Origin: Dokdonella sp.
Lineage (GTDB): Bacteria; Pseudomonadota; Gammaproteobacteria; Xanthomonadales; Rhodanobacteraceae
Length of the DNA: 64,000 nucleotides
Direction of reading: 5' to 3'
Assembly: GCF_017744955.1 (NCBI RefSeq)
Contig: NZ_JAGIAG010000005.1
Location: 248,001-312,000, forward strand
In this document: positions 1-11,174 of the stretch, one piece after another
How the letters are laid out: every line of letters starts with the position of its first letter
How positions within the stretch are numbered: the stretch's first letter is position 1
Position numbers and translations under genes: made by a program
Notes under the pieces: generated by a model
Databases searched by the model: none
What the model was told of the DNA's origin: nothing
Seen by the model: only the letters and a program-made list of their open reading frames with translations

Positions 1-1479
1 TCCGACGGTGCTTACGCCTGGACCGGCGATCTGAACTTTGGCCAGTACGCTCATATAGTGGCGTCCGCCTTCGGCTATGGATGGGACGAGTCCTATTTCG
101 ATGCCTCGTCGAGCAGCGTCGAGCGGAACTTCGCGCTGTTTCCCGCAAGCGTCGCCGGCGTAGTGCGCGACGCCGCCGGAGCGCCGCTTGCAGGCGTCAT
201 CGTGCAAGCCTGGATTCGCGACGAGGACTCGTCCAGTTGGACCATCGATGATCGCGTCGCCACGGCAGCCGACGGCTCGTACAAGATATGGCTGTCGCCC
301 GGCACCTATCGGATCTGCGCCGGCGGAATGCTCGCCGGCCTCGTGCAGGAATGCTATGACGGCGTTCCCGTCAGCCATCTCTCCGACATCGACGCCGCGA
401 CCCCGATCACGATCGGCGACGGCCGAACGCGGCACGACGTCGATTTCGACCTGACGGCCGGCTCGTCGTTCGCCGGTTCCGTGGCCGACGAGCGCTCCGG
501 CGATGCCATCCCATACGCCGACGTCACGTTCGAACTCTATGACGCGGACGGAAACCTGATCGACGTCGGCAAGGAGCGTACGGACGCCTCCGGCGCCTAT
601 CGCGTCGACGGCGTACCGAATGGAACCTTCCGCATCGCCGCGCGCGTCAGCTCCCGTGGCCTCGGCGGCAAGCAGCTCTACTCGGGCATCGACTGCGCGG
701 GCAACGACTGCTCGCCGATCGTCGCGGGCGATGCCATCAGCGTCGTGGCAGGCGATTCGATCGACGGCATCGACTTCGCCTTCGGCCCCGAGGCCGTCAT
801 ACGCGGCAGAGTCACCGACGTCGTCGACGGTGCGCCGGTGCCGAACGCCTGGATCATGGCTTGCTACAACGACACTCTCTTGTTCTTGACCTACTGCCAT
901 TTCACGGTGCGGTCGGATGCGGACGGCCGTTACGAAATCGCCGTGAACGTACGCCCCTACTACTTCGTCAAGGTGATTGCCCCCGTCGCCTACGTCGACC
1001 AGGTGTATCCCGGCGTGTCCTGCATGGGTCGATCGTGCAACGAAAACGGCGAGTCGGTGATCGTCGAATCCGGCGACACCGTAGACGCCATCGATTTCGC
1101 CTTGCGCCGCAGTTCGACATTGGCCGGTCGGGTCGTCGACTCGAGGACGGGAGCGCCGCTCCCCAATACGTACATCGTCGGCTATGACGCCGACTACGCC
1201 GAGAAGTGGTCCGCTTATACGGATCAGGACGGCCGCTACGTCGGCGGGAAATGGTTTGCGGGCACGTACTATGTCCGTGCTTACTACGGCAGAGACGCTT
1301 TCGCGCAGTGCGCCTTCTATTTCGATCGGCCTTGTCCCGTCTATCCGGAACCGATCTCGTCGATCGCCCCGACTCCGCTGGTGCTCGCCGCCGAGGAGCA
1401 CCGGGAGAGCATCGACTTCGTGCTGACGGACCTGCCCATCTTCATGAACGGCTTCGAGGCCGACGCCGCAGTGAGATGA
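1..1479 (+). CDS. Secreted carboxypeptidase-regulatory-like repeat protein (5' end missing)
   Basis: The reading frame is already open at base 1, so the start lies outside the window; the GTG at 58 is probably internal. The visible 492 residues hold at least four beta-sandwich repeats of the carboxypeptidase regulatory-like type. Each begins with a pattern such as VAGVVRDAAGAPLAGV or LAGRVVDSRTGAPLPNT and continues with D-G-x-Y elements. Cysteine pairs (for example CAGNDC and CMGRSC) suggest an oxidising, extracytoplasmic location. The protein ends PIFMNGFEADAAVR, the F-x-[DN]-G-F-E tail shared with four other secreted proteins here. No catalytic domain is visible; it may be a surface or secreted adhesin-like protein, or the C-terminal part of an enzyme. 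It converges on rlmI with a 10-bp gap. Confidence 0.8.
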   Translation, partial: SDGAYAWTGDLNFGQYAHIVASAFGYGWDESYFDASSSSVERNFALFPASVAGVVRDAAGAPLAGVIVQAWIRDEDSSSWTIDDRVATAADGSYKIWLSPGTYRICAGGMLAGLVQECYDGVPVSHLSDIDAATPITIGDGRTRHDVDFDLTAGSSFAGSVADERSGDAIPYADVTFELYDADGNLIDVGKERTDASGAYRVDGVPNGTFRIAARVSSRGLGGKQLYSGIDCAGNDCSPIVAGDAISVVAGDSIDGIDFAFGPEAVIRGRVTDVVDGAPVPNAWIMACYNDTLLFLTYCHFTVRSDADGRYEIAVNVRPYYFVKVIAPVAYVDQVYPGVSCMGRSCNENGESVIVESGDTVDAIDFALRRSSTLAGRVVDSRTGAPLPNTYIVGYDADYAEKWSAYTDQDGRYVGGKWFAGTYYVRAYYGRDAFAQCAFYFDRPCPVYPEPISSIAPTPLVLAAEEHRESIDFVLTDLPIFMNGFEADAAVR

Positions 1480-1489
1480 GGCCGGCGCG

Positions 1490-2695
1490 TCACGCCGGCA
1501 ACACGCGACAAACGAAGCCCTTGAGGTAATCCGTCTCCGCAATCGCCGGATGCACCGGATGGTCCGGCGCCTGCTGCAGCGCGATCAGCATCTGCGCCTG
1601 CCGGTCGAGATGGCGCACACCCTGCTGCACCGCTTCGAGCAGCGTCGCGCGCGGCATGTGATGCGAGCACGAGCAGGTGACCAGCAGTCCGTCGCGCGCC
1701 AGCACCTGCATGCCGAGTTCGTTGATGCGGCGATAGGCCAGGCGGCCTTCGGCGAAATCCTTCTTGCGCTTGATGAACGCGGGTGGGTCGAGGATCACCA
1801 CGTCGTAATGCTCGCGCGCGTCGCGCAGCGCCTTGAGATGGTCGAACGCATCCGCACGTACCGCCGTCACGCGATCGGCGAGACCGTTGCGCTCTGCGTT
1901 GCGCGCGATCGCCTCGACCGCCGCCGCGGACGCGTCGACGCAGACGACTTCGCTTGCGCCGGCCGCTGCGGCGCGCAGACCCCAGGCGCCGAGATAGCTG
2001 AACATGTCGAGCACGCGCTTGCCGGCGACGAAGCGCGCGAGCAGGTCGCGGTTCTCGCGCTGGTCGTAGAACCAGCCGGTCTTCTGGCCGCCGATCGGAT
2101 CGATCGCGAATTCGAGCCCGCCCTCGCGCACGATCGTCTCGCCGCCGTACTCGCCGTGGCCGAGGTCGGCGTACTCGGGCAGGTGCTCCATCGTGCGGAT
2201 CGAGGCGTCGTTCTTCCACCAGAGCTGGCGCGGCTTCAGCACCTTGACGACGGCGGCGGCGATCTCGTCCTTCAGGCGCTCCATGCCGGCCGTCGCGATC
2301 TGGCCGACGACGACGTCGCCGAAGCGGTCGAGCACCAGGCCCGGCAAGCCGTCGGACTCGCCGAACACGAGCCGGTAGTACGGCTCCGAGTACAGGCGTT
2401 CGCGCAGGGCCAGCGCGACGTTGAGCCGATGCACGATCAGCGAGCGGTCCAGCGCGTGCTCGACGCCGCGCGAGACCAGGCGCGCCGCGATCAGGGAATT
2501 GGGATTGACGTAGCCGATGCCGATCGGCTTGTCGCGATGGTCGAGGATCGCGGCGATCTCGCCCGGCTCGAACGCCGACAGCGGCGAACGCGCGACGTCG
2601 ACCTCGTTCGAGTACACCCACAGATGCCCGGCGCGCAGGCGCGCATCCTCGCCGCGCTTCAGGTACAGGGCCGGGTATTCGATTTCGTCGCTCAC
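1490..2695 (-). CDS. rlmI: 23S rRNA (cytosine-C5)-methyltransferase, RlmI family
   Basis: A 401-residue class I SAM-dependent methyltransferase with an N-terminal PUA-like RNA-binding part (ALYLKRGEDARLRAGHLWVY). It then has the family elements KTGWFYDQRENR, VLDMFSYLGAWG (SAM loop), VILDPPAFIKRKKDF and the C-S-C-S-H segment that carries the catalytic cysteine. E. coli RlmI, which methylates C1962 of 23S rRNA, has nearly the same length. I place the start at the GTG at 2695, just before SDEIEYPAL; the longer open frame upstream is unlike the family. The gene is divergent from the DUF255 gene, with about 76 bp between the starts. Confidence 0.88.
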   Translation of the reverse strand: MSDEIEYPALYLKRGEDARLRAGHLWVYSNEVDVARSPLSAFEPGEIAAILDHRDKPIGIGYVNPNSLIAARLVSRGVEHALDRSLIVHRLNVALALRERLYSEPYYRLVFGESDGLPGLVLDRFGDVVVGQIATAGMERLKDEIAAAVVKVLKPRQLWWKNDASIRTMEHLPEYADLGHGEYGGETIVREGGLEFAIDPIGGQKTGWFYDQRENRDLLARFVAGKRVLDMFSYLGAWGLRAAAAGASEVVCVDASAAAVEAIARNAERNGLADRVTAVRADAFDHLKALRDAREHYDVVILDPPAFIKRKKDFAEGRLAYRRINELGMQVLARDGLLVTCSCSHHMPRATLLEAVQQGVRHLDRQAQMLIALQQAPDHPVHPAIAETDYLKGFVCRVLPA

Positions 2696-2771
2696 GTCGT
2701 GCACTCGCCGTCGGGTGGCGCACGGTAGCGCCTGGCCGCGCACGTAACAACCCGCGGCGTACACTTCCGGC

Positions 2772-4802
<2,031 letters not shown>

Positions 4803-4806
4803 TCGC

Positions 4807-4838
4807 TCCCGGTGCGCGCCGCGAGACGCGCACCGGGA
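4807..4838. terminator. Hairpin between convergent genes
   Basis: A perfect 12-bp stem (TCCCGGTGCGCG paired with CGCGCACCGGGA) with an 8-nt loop fills most of the 48-bp gap between the ends of the DUF255 and DUF11 genes. It has no T-tract on either side, so a bidirectional terminator role is inferred from position. Confidence 0.5.
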
Positions 4839-4850
4839 ACGCTCCCTTCC

Positions 4851-6320
4851 TCAATCCACCTCGAAACTCTGCAACGACACCGGCGTGCTGGTGCTCGCCG
4901 TGCTGGTGTTGTTGTCCGCATCCGGATCGGGGATCGCCGGGGCCGGCGTCACCGTCGCGGTGTTCGACAGCATGGTCTCCGCGGCGGGCGTGGTGCCCTG
5001 GATCGTGATGCGCACGCTGCCGCCGACCGGCAGGGTCGGCAGGGTGCCGCTGGCGTCGTTGCCGACGACCTGCACCGGGCCGCAGACGGCGCCGCCGGTT
5101 TCGTTGTCGCACAGCGCGCTGACGGCGGTGATTTCCGCCGGCACCGGGTCGCTCCAGCTGGCGCCGTCGGCTGCGGTCGGGCCGGGGTTGGAGATCGTCA
5201 GCGTGTAGACGATCGGCTGGCCGCCGCCGACGTGCGACGGGCCCTGCTTGAGGATCTGCACGTCGGCGCTGACGAAGCCGAAGTCGGTGGCGACCTGGCT
5301 GCCGCTGGTGACCGACACCGGCACGTCGTTCGGCGTGTGCAGGGCGACGTTCGCCGGCACGTTCGGATCGGTGACGAGCGCGTGCACGATGTAGTTCGCG
5401 CCGACCGGAATGTTGGCGAACGCGTAATGGCCGGTCGCGTCGGTCTGCGTCGTCGCGACGATCACGTCGTCGCCGGTATCCGGCGTGCCTTGCGTGTCGA
5501 CGATCTGCACCGGGATGTTCGCCGGCAGGCCGGGCTCGCCCGCCTGCAGCGCGCCGTCGAGATTGGCGTCGTAGTAGAGCGTGCCGCCGACCGCGCCGGC
5601 CGGCAGCGCGCAGGGCGCGAGGACGATGTCGTCGAGCGCGAAGTCGTTGCCGAGTCCGCCGCTGCTGTTGTTGTCGAGGCGCACCTCGATCTGCGTCGCG
5701 CCGGCGCTGTTGAACAGCGCCGCGTACTGGTGCCAGAACGGGGGATTGGCCTGCGGGATGTCGCCGGTGGTGGCGACGACGATGCCGCCGCCGACCGGAT
5801 CGACGCCGACGCGGCGGATCACGGTGGCGAGATTGGGCAACAGCAGGTCGTTCGAATTGCTGTTGACGTTCATGACCCAGAAGCTGACTTCGAAATTCGT
5901 GTTCGGCGCGACGGCGAACGTCTGCGCGTAGAACGTGCCGGGCTCGATGCTCGCGTTGAACACGGCGAAGCGGTCGTCGGCGGCGCCGGTGGTGTGGCCG
6001 AGCAACTGGTCGTGCCAGGTGCTCCACGGGCTGCCGGGGCCGGTCGCGTTGACGATCACGTACTCGCCGTCGTCGGGGTGATAGCTGACCCAGGACGCGT
6101 AGGTGTAGGTCGTCTGCGCGCCGAGGCCCGGCGCCGGCGCGCTTTCGCCGAATGCGCCGCTGCCGGTACCGAAACTGCCGTCGGCGATCAGGTTCGCGCC
6201 GGGCACGCCACCTTGCGCGGCGCAGGTCTCCGGCGACGGTACCGGCGGACCCGGCGGTCCGTTCGCATGCGCGTTGGCCATGGCGAGCAGGAGTGCCGCC
6301 AGCAAAATCGAATGTTTCAT
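4851..6320 (-). CDS. Secreted SdrD-B / DUF11 repeat protein
   Basis: 489 residues starting at the ATG at 6320, preceded by GAGGTGA; a signal peptide (MKHSILLAALLLAMANAHA) follows. Residues about 25-220 form a jelly-roll-like module of the kind found in secreted beta-sandwich proteins (NLIADGSFGTGSGAFG onward). Next comes an SdrD-B-like domain (GGTLYYDANLDGALQAGEPG) with a Cna-B pattern, then a DUF11 domain (VYTLTISNPGPTAADG) near residue 390. The C-terminus PVSLQSFEVD keeps only the F-E part of the tail seen in its neighbours. It is probably an exported or surface protein; no enzyme site is visible. Confidence 0.8.
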   Translation of the reverse strand: MKHSILLAALLLAMANAHANGPPGPPVPSPETCAAQGGVPGANLIADGSFGTGSGAFGESAPAPGLGAQTTYTYASWVSYHPDDGEYVIVNATGPGSPWSTWHDQLLGHTTGAADDRFAVFNASIEPGTFYAQTFAVAPNTNFEVSFWVMNVNSNSNDLLLPNLATVIRRVGVDPVGGGIVVATTGDIPQANPPFWHQYAALFNSAGATQIEVRLDNNSSGGLGNDFALDDIVLAPCALPAGAVGGTLYYDANLDGALQAGEPGLPANIPVQIVDTQGTPDTGDDVIVATTQTDATGHYAFANIPVGANYIVHALVTDPNVPANVALHTPNDVPVSVTSGSQVATDFGFVSADVQILKQGPSHVGGGQPIVYTLTISNPGPTAADGASWSDPVPAEITAVSALCDNETGGAVCGPVQVVGNDASGTLPTLPVGGSVRITIQGTTPAAETMLSNTATVTPAPAIPDPDADNNTSTASTSTPVSLQSFEVD

Positions 6321-6712
6321 CGCAATCACCTCGAACTGTGATGGGGCGCGCCAGCGTTCGCACGGCGGGCCCGAGTGCCGATCAGGGGGATGTGCGCGGC
6401 AAGGCCACGCGCAAGAGTGCTTCCGACCCACGCGATCCGCGTGGCTGGCCCGGCGCGCCCATGACGCGCCCGCGACTGGCGAAGACAACCCCTGCGTCGC
6501 TGCGGCGGAACCTCGGGAGCGAACGCGCGAAGCGCTCGTCGCGAATCCCGCAGCACAGGACGGGCGGCAATCTAACAGAGAACTACGTCACAGTTTCCGA
6601 TTCTTGACCGATCTTCAAGATTGGGCCGCAGCGGAGCGCGCATATCGGGATTTCGCTACCGCTCGTCCCTCACCGTCGCACGGCACGACACACGCGAAAC
6701 GGCGTGCGAGCA
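6321..6712. other. Intergenic region without a gene
   Basis: About 390 bp between the DUF11 gene and the second TPM-domain gene, both on the minus strand. It should hold the promoter of the DUF11 gene. I see a 7-bp perfect hairpin at 6428-6444 and an AT-richer patch around 6568-6612, but no convincing coding frame, RNA gene or promoter boxes. Confidence 0.4.
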
Positions 6713-7201
6713 CTACAGCAACACCGGCCGATCCGGCAATTCGTCGGGATTGCGTTGCCCGTCGGCCGGGAAATGGCGCGCGAGGATCGCGGTGATCGCC
6801 TCGACGCCGGCGATCGCGCCGCGCTGGTAGTCGCCGGCGATGAAATGCTGCCGGATCAGCGCGCAGACCTCGCGCCACTCCTCTTCGGCGACCTTCGCCG
6901 CGATGCCGCGATCGGCGACGATCTCGATCGCGTGCTCGGCGAGCAGCACGTAGACCAGCACGCCGGTGTTGTGCTCGGTGTTCCACACGCGCAGTTGCGC
7001 GAACGCTTCGCGCGCGCGCTCGCGCACGTCGTGCCTGCGCAGCACCACCAACGGCGGCAGCGAGCCTTCGACCGCGAACACGATCTCACCGAGGTGACGG
7101 CTCTCGCTGGCCTTGATCGCGCGCTGGATCGCATCCAGCGTCGCTGGCGGAAAGCGGCGCCGGGCCAGACCGAAATCGAACAGATGGCGCAGCACACGCA
7201 T
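6713..7201 (-). CDS. TPM-domain (TLP18.3/Psb32/MOLO-1) protein
   Basis: A 162-residue protein, probably with one TPM fold. It contains IQRAIKASESRHLGEIVFAV, NTGVLVYVLLAEHAIEIVADRG and a C-terminal region with W..V...I...F....Y..GA spacing typical of the short stand-alone members. It lacks a signal peptide and glycine-rich tail, unlike the gene before it. Its ATG overlaps the stop of that gene (ATGA), so it is the third gene of a lemA operon. The function of TPM proteins is poorly known; in lemA operons they are membrane-associated. Confidence 0.8.
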   Translation of the reverse strand: MRVLRHLFDFGLARRRFPPATLDAIQRAIKASESRHLGEIVFAVEGSLPPLVVLRRHDVRERAREAFAQLRVWNTEHNTGVLVYVLLAEHAIEIVADRGIAAKVAEEEWREVCALIRQHFIAGDYQRGAIAGVEAITAILARHFPADGQRNPDELPDRPVLL

Positions 7202-8133
7202 CACCAGCTCCCCGAAGCGCCGCCGCCGGAAAATCCGCCGCCGGAGCCGCCGCTGAAACCACCGCCACCGCCGCTCCAGCCACCGCCGCCTCCACCCCAG
7301 CCGCCACCGCCGCCGAAGCCGCCCCAGCCGCCGCGATTGGCGAAACCGCCGCCACCGCCGCCGCCGAGCAAGCCGAGGAAAAGACCGGCCAGGCCTGCGC
7401 CGATACCGAGCGGAATCAAGCCGCTGAGCAGCCAGCCGGCACCGCCGGTGATCGCCGCGACCAGGCCCGCGCGCGGCGGCGTCGGCAGCCGTCCGAACAT
7501 CCCGCGCGCCCAGAAGCCGATGAACAGCGCAACCATGAACGCCGCGCCGGGATCCATGCCCTGCCCGTGCCCGGCGTCCTCGTCGGTCAGCGGCGGCGGC
7601 AGCGGCTCGTCGTTGATCAGCTTGGTCAGCGCGCCGAGCGCGTCCGCGACGCCGCCGTAGTAGTCGTTGGCGCGGAATTTCGGCGTGACGTATTCGCGGA
7701 TGATGCGCGCGGCGGCGGCGTCGGGAATCGCGCCTTCGAGATCGGAACCGACCTCGATGCGCACGCGCCGGTCGTTCTTGGCGACGATCAGCAGCACGCC
7801 GTCGTGCGTCTTGCCGTCGCTGCGCGACAGCTTCCAGGTGTCGGTGACGCGGATGCCGTACTGCGCGATGTCCTCGGGCGCGGTCGTCGGCAGCATCAGC
7901 ACGGCGACGCGCGATCCCTTGCTCTGCTCGAGCGCTTGCAGCTGCGATTCGAGCGTCTGTTTCTGCTGCGCGTCGAGCGTACCGGTCAGGTCGGTGACGC
8001 GCGGCCCGAACGGCGGGATCGGCTGCAGACCGCCGTCCGCGGCCCACGCGGCGACGGCGACGAGACACAACAGCGCCGCCAGCAGGCCGTGCAGCACGCG
8101 CGTGGCAAGACGCTTGGAGCGGCTCCGGTTCAA
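7201..8133 (-). CDS. YgcG-family TPM-domain membrane protein
   Basis: I choose the TTG at 8133, which has AGGTG seven bases upstream; no ATG fits. It gives a 310-residue protein with a signal peptide (VLHGLLAALLCLVAVAAWAA) and a TPM domain (VTDLTGTLDAQQK, GSRVAVLMLPTTAPEDIAQY, VRIEVGSDLEGAIPD). A transmembrane segment near residues 210-260 and a glycine/tryptophan-rich tail ending SGGGASGSW complete it. This is the standard layout of the YgcG family, usually encoded with LemA, as here. The very GC-rich tail creates an artefactual proline-rich frame on the other strand. Confidence 0.85.
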   Translation of the reverse strand: MNRSRSKRLATRVLHGLLAALLCLVAVAAWAADGGLQPIPPFGPRVTDLTGTLDAQQKQTLESQLQALEQSKGSRVAVLMLPTTAPEDIAQYGIRVTDTWKLSRSDGKTHDGVLLIVAKNDRRVRIEVGSDLEGAIPDAAAARIIREYVTPKFRANDYYGGVADALGALTKLINDEPLPPPLTDEDAGHGQGMDPGAAFMVALFIGFWARGMFGRLPTPPRAGLVAAITGGAGWLLSGLIPLGIGAGLAGLFLGLLGGGGGGGFANRGGWGGFGGGGGWGGGGGGWSGGGGGFSGGSGGGFSGGGASGSW

Positions 8134-8149
8134 GCGATCGCACCTCGAA

Positions 8150-8300
8150 CGGCCGACGAATTCTCCACTTCCGCTCGCGGGAGAAAGCCCGCTCCGAGCT
8201 CGCGTCGAAGCGCCTTCATCCGCTCCCACTCCCCTCCGGCCGCCGCACGGCGGCCGTCGATCCCTCGCGCGGGAAAGGGGAAAGCTGAGTCGTGAATCCT
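8150..8300. repeat. Degenerate palindromic intergenic repeat
   Basis: The lemA-ygcG spacer contains CCGCTCGCGGGAGAAAGC followed by CCGGCCGCCGCACGGCGGCC. This resembles, in the same order, the palindromes of the 140-bp repeat at 63234-63540. It is a diverged copy or a relative; the alignment was made by eye. Confidence 0.5.
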
Positions 8301-8324
8301 CACGCCCGTCGTTCTGGAACGGTT

Positions 8325-8954
8325 CTAGTGCGCGGGCTGCGGTTGCTGCTGCGGCGGCTGCGCCGGCTTGCTGAAGTCGACCGTGGGCGCGGTCGAGATC
8401 TGCTTCTCGTTCTCGACCGAGAAGTTCGCCTTCGTCTTGTAGCCGAACAGCATCGCGGTCAGGTTGGTCGGGAACGAGCGGATGTAGGTGTTGTAGTCCT
8501 GGATCACCTGGATGTAGCGGTTGCGCGCGACGGTGACGCGGTTCTCGGTGCCTTCCAGCTGCGCCTGCAGGTTCTGGAACAGGCCGTCGGCCTTCAGCTG
8601 CGGATAGTTCTCCGACACCGCCATCAGCCGCGACAGCGCGCTGGACAGTTCGCCCTGCGCCTGCTGGAACGCCTTCATCTTGTTCTCGTCGGAGAGGTCG
8701 TCGGCGCTGAGGTTGATCTGGCCGACCTTGGCGCGCGCCTCGGTGACCTTGGTGAAGACTTCCTCTTCGTGCGTGGCGTAGCCCTTCACCGTGTTGACCA
8801 GGTTCGGCACCAGGTCGGCGCGGCGCTGGTACTGGTTCAGCACCTCGGACCAGGCGGCCTTGACGCCCTCGTCCTTCGACTGGATCTGGTTGTAGCCGCA
8901 GCCGCTGAGCAGCGTGACGAGCAGCAACAAGGAAACGAATCGGATCGCGCGCAT
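8325..8954 (-). CDS. lemA: LemA-family lipoprotein
   Basis: A 209-residue LemA protein beginning at the ATG at 8954, with GGAGAGGGA upstream. The N-terminus is a lipoprotein signal (lipobox LLSGC, cysteine at position 20). The body has the family's long helices: VKAAWSEVLNQYQRRADLVP, NLVNTVKGYATHEEEVF and ENYPQLKADGLFQNLQAQLE. It ends in a proline/glutamine-rich tail. It is the first gene of a lemA-ygcG-TPM operon. LemA is an envelope protein of uncertain function. Confidence 0.9.
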   Translation of the reverse strand: MRAIRFVSLLLLVTLLSGCGYNQIQSKDEGVKAAWSEVLNQYQRRADLVPNLVNTVKGYATHEEEVFTKVTEARAKVGQINLSADDLSDENKMKAFQQAQGELSSALSRLMAVSENYPQLKADGLFQNLQAQLEGTENRVTVARNRYIQVIQDYNTYIRSFPTNLTAMLFGYKTKANFSVENEKQISTAPTVDFSKPAQPPQQQPQPAH

Positions 8955-9104
8955 ATTCCCTCTCCGTTGACGGCCATCCCCGGACACGGCCGGATCGACG
9001 CTACTCTGGCGCGGAGACCGGAGCCGCGCAAGCGTCCGCATGGATTTCTGACATTCGCTCCCGCGGCTGGCGTCTGCGTGAATGCCGAGGGCGGGCGTCC
9101 CGCA

Positions 9105-9857
<753 letters not shown>

Positions 9858-9979
9858 CCGCGACTCTCCACGAGCGTCCAGGCCTGGGTTGAAGAAAATG
9901 CTTTCCATCGAGAACCGCGGCGAGGCGCGGCCGCTTCCCGATTCCCGCGATCATCGACGATCGCGGGAGCATGCCGAAG

Positions 9980-10342
9980 TCACCGCCAGAGTATCAGGCC
10001 CCAGCACAGCAGGACATTGAACATCAGCAACAACACGGCGGCCGAGCCCATGTCCTTGGCGCGGCCGGCGAGTTCGTGGAACTCCGGACTGGCCTTGTCG
10101 ACGATCGCCTCGATCGCCGAGTTGAGCAGCTCCGCCGACAACACCAGCAGCAGGCTGCCGCAGAGGATCGCCTTCTCGATCGGCCCGTGGCCGAGCCAGA
10201 GCCCGAGCGGAAAGAAGATCACGAACAGATAGCCTTCGAGGCGGAACGACGCCTCGTGCCGCCAGGCCGCGCGCAAGCCGGCCATCGACCACTGGAAGGC
10301 GCGCCAGATCTGGCGCGGACCGCGCGGTTCCGTACTCGGCAT
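9980..10342 (-). CDS. dgkA: Diacylglycerol kinase
   Basis: A 120-residue protein of the small trimeric membrane kinase family, which phosphorylates diacylglycerol to phosphatidic acid and recycles lipid from periplasmic glycan synthesis. An N-terminal amphipathic helix (WRAFQWSMAGLRAAWRHEAS) is followed by the active-site stretch ELLNSAIEAIVDKASPEFHE and AGRAKDMGSAAV, with three membrane segments. Length matches E. coli DgkA (about 122). It is divergent from a PAP2-family phosphatase that could act on related lipids. Confidence 0.93.
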   Translation of the reverse strand: MPSTEPRGPRQIWRAFQWSMAGLRAAWRHEASFRLEGYLFVIFFPLGLWLGHGPIEKAILCGSLLLVLSAELLNSAIEAIVDKASPEFHELAGRAKDMGSAAVLLLMFNVLLCWGLILWR

Positions 10343-10499
10343 CGTCAGGTTTCCGTGCGTCGGTTCGAGCGGAGCGGCGCATACGGCCGATGACGAGGGG
10401 GCGGCAACCGTTCGGGAAGCGGCATGGTCGGTCGAATGGGCGCGGAGGCGGGCGCGCTATGATGCCACCCGGGCTCGGCGCACGCACAGGGGGAAGGCC

Positions 10500-11174
10500 A
10501 TGATCGACGCGACCGCGGCGTACGGCGTGAATCGCCGCCTGCTCGTCGTCGTCGCGGCGATCGCCGCGACGTCGTTCGCCGCGGGCCTGCTCGGCCTCGA
10601 CCGGCCGCTCGCCGAATGGATCCGTGCCAGCGGAATCGAGAACGCGACCGTGTTCGCCGACGGCCTCGGCGCGCTCGATTTCGTCAGCGGCATGCACGTG
10701 TGGTTCTGGCTCGCCGGCTGCGTCACCCTCGCGATCGGCGCGGCGGGGCTGATGCTCCGGCGTGGACGTCAATGGCCGCGCGCGCTGGTCGGGGCGGCGC
10801 TGGTGCAGTTCGCGACGCTGGCGACGATGATCGCCGGCAAGAACCATTTCGGCCGCCTGCGCCCGCACCAGGTGCTCGACGGCGGCGACTGGAGCCACGT
10901 CTGGTTCGCCGGCGGCGGCTCGTTCCCCTCCGGCCATTCCGCGTTCTACTTCGGCCTGCTGCTGCCGCTGGCGGCAACCTGCCGTCTGCCCTGGCTGCGC
11001 GCCGTGCTGCTGGCGATCCCGCTGTTCGTCGTCGCCGCGCGCGTCGACCTCGCCAAGCATTTCCTGTCCGACGTGTCCGCCTCGGCGCTGATCGCGGCGG
11101 CGTATTCGCTGCTGCTCGCGATTCCGGCGCGGCGCTGGCTGGCCGCGCCGGACCTCACGTCAACTCGCGATTGA
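10500..11174 (+). CDS. PAP2-superfamily membrane phosphatase
   Basis: A 224-residue protein with six predicted membrane segments and the three phosphatase motifs: KNHFGRLRP, then GGSFPSGHSAFYFG, then ARVDLAKHFLSDV. The lysine/arginine, PSGH histidine and H-x-x-x-D residues of the catalytic site are all present. Likely substrates are lipid phosphates such as undecaprenyl-pyrophosphate, phosphatidylglycerophosphate or lipid A phosphate; the sequence does not decide. An AGGGGG element precedes the ATG. Its last 20 bases overlap the end of the convergent kinase gene. Confidence 0.85.
   Translation: MIDATAAYGVNRRLLVVVAAIAATSFAAGLLGLDRPLAEWIRASGIENATVFADGLGALDFVSGMHVWFWLAGCVTLAIGAAGLMLRRGRQWPRALVGAALVQFATLATMIAGKNHFGRLRPHQVLDGGDWSHVWFAGGGSFPSGHSAFYFGLLLPLAATCRLPWLRAVLLAIPLFVVAARVDLAKHFLSDVSASALIAAAYSLLLAIPARRWLAAPDLTSTRD

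Noticed and set aside
1481..1499. GC-rich 7-bp hairpin after the first gene as a terminator
   Set aside because: It lies partly in the end of rlmI and has no T-tract; a coincidental palindrome is as likely.
6704..7660. Proline-rich plus-strand frame
   Set aside because: It is the reverse reading of the glycine-rich tail of the YgcG-family protein.
9858..9908. Longer TerC protein starting at the ATG at 9908
   Set aside because: No ribosome-binding site, and the extra 17 residues do not fit the family start; the TTG at 9857 has a good one.
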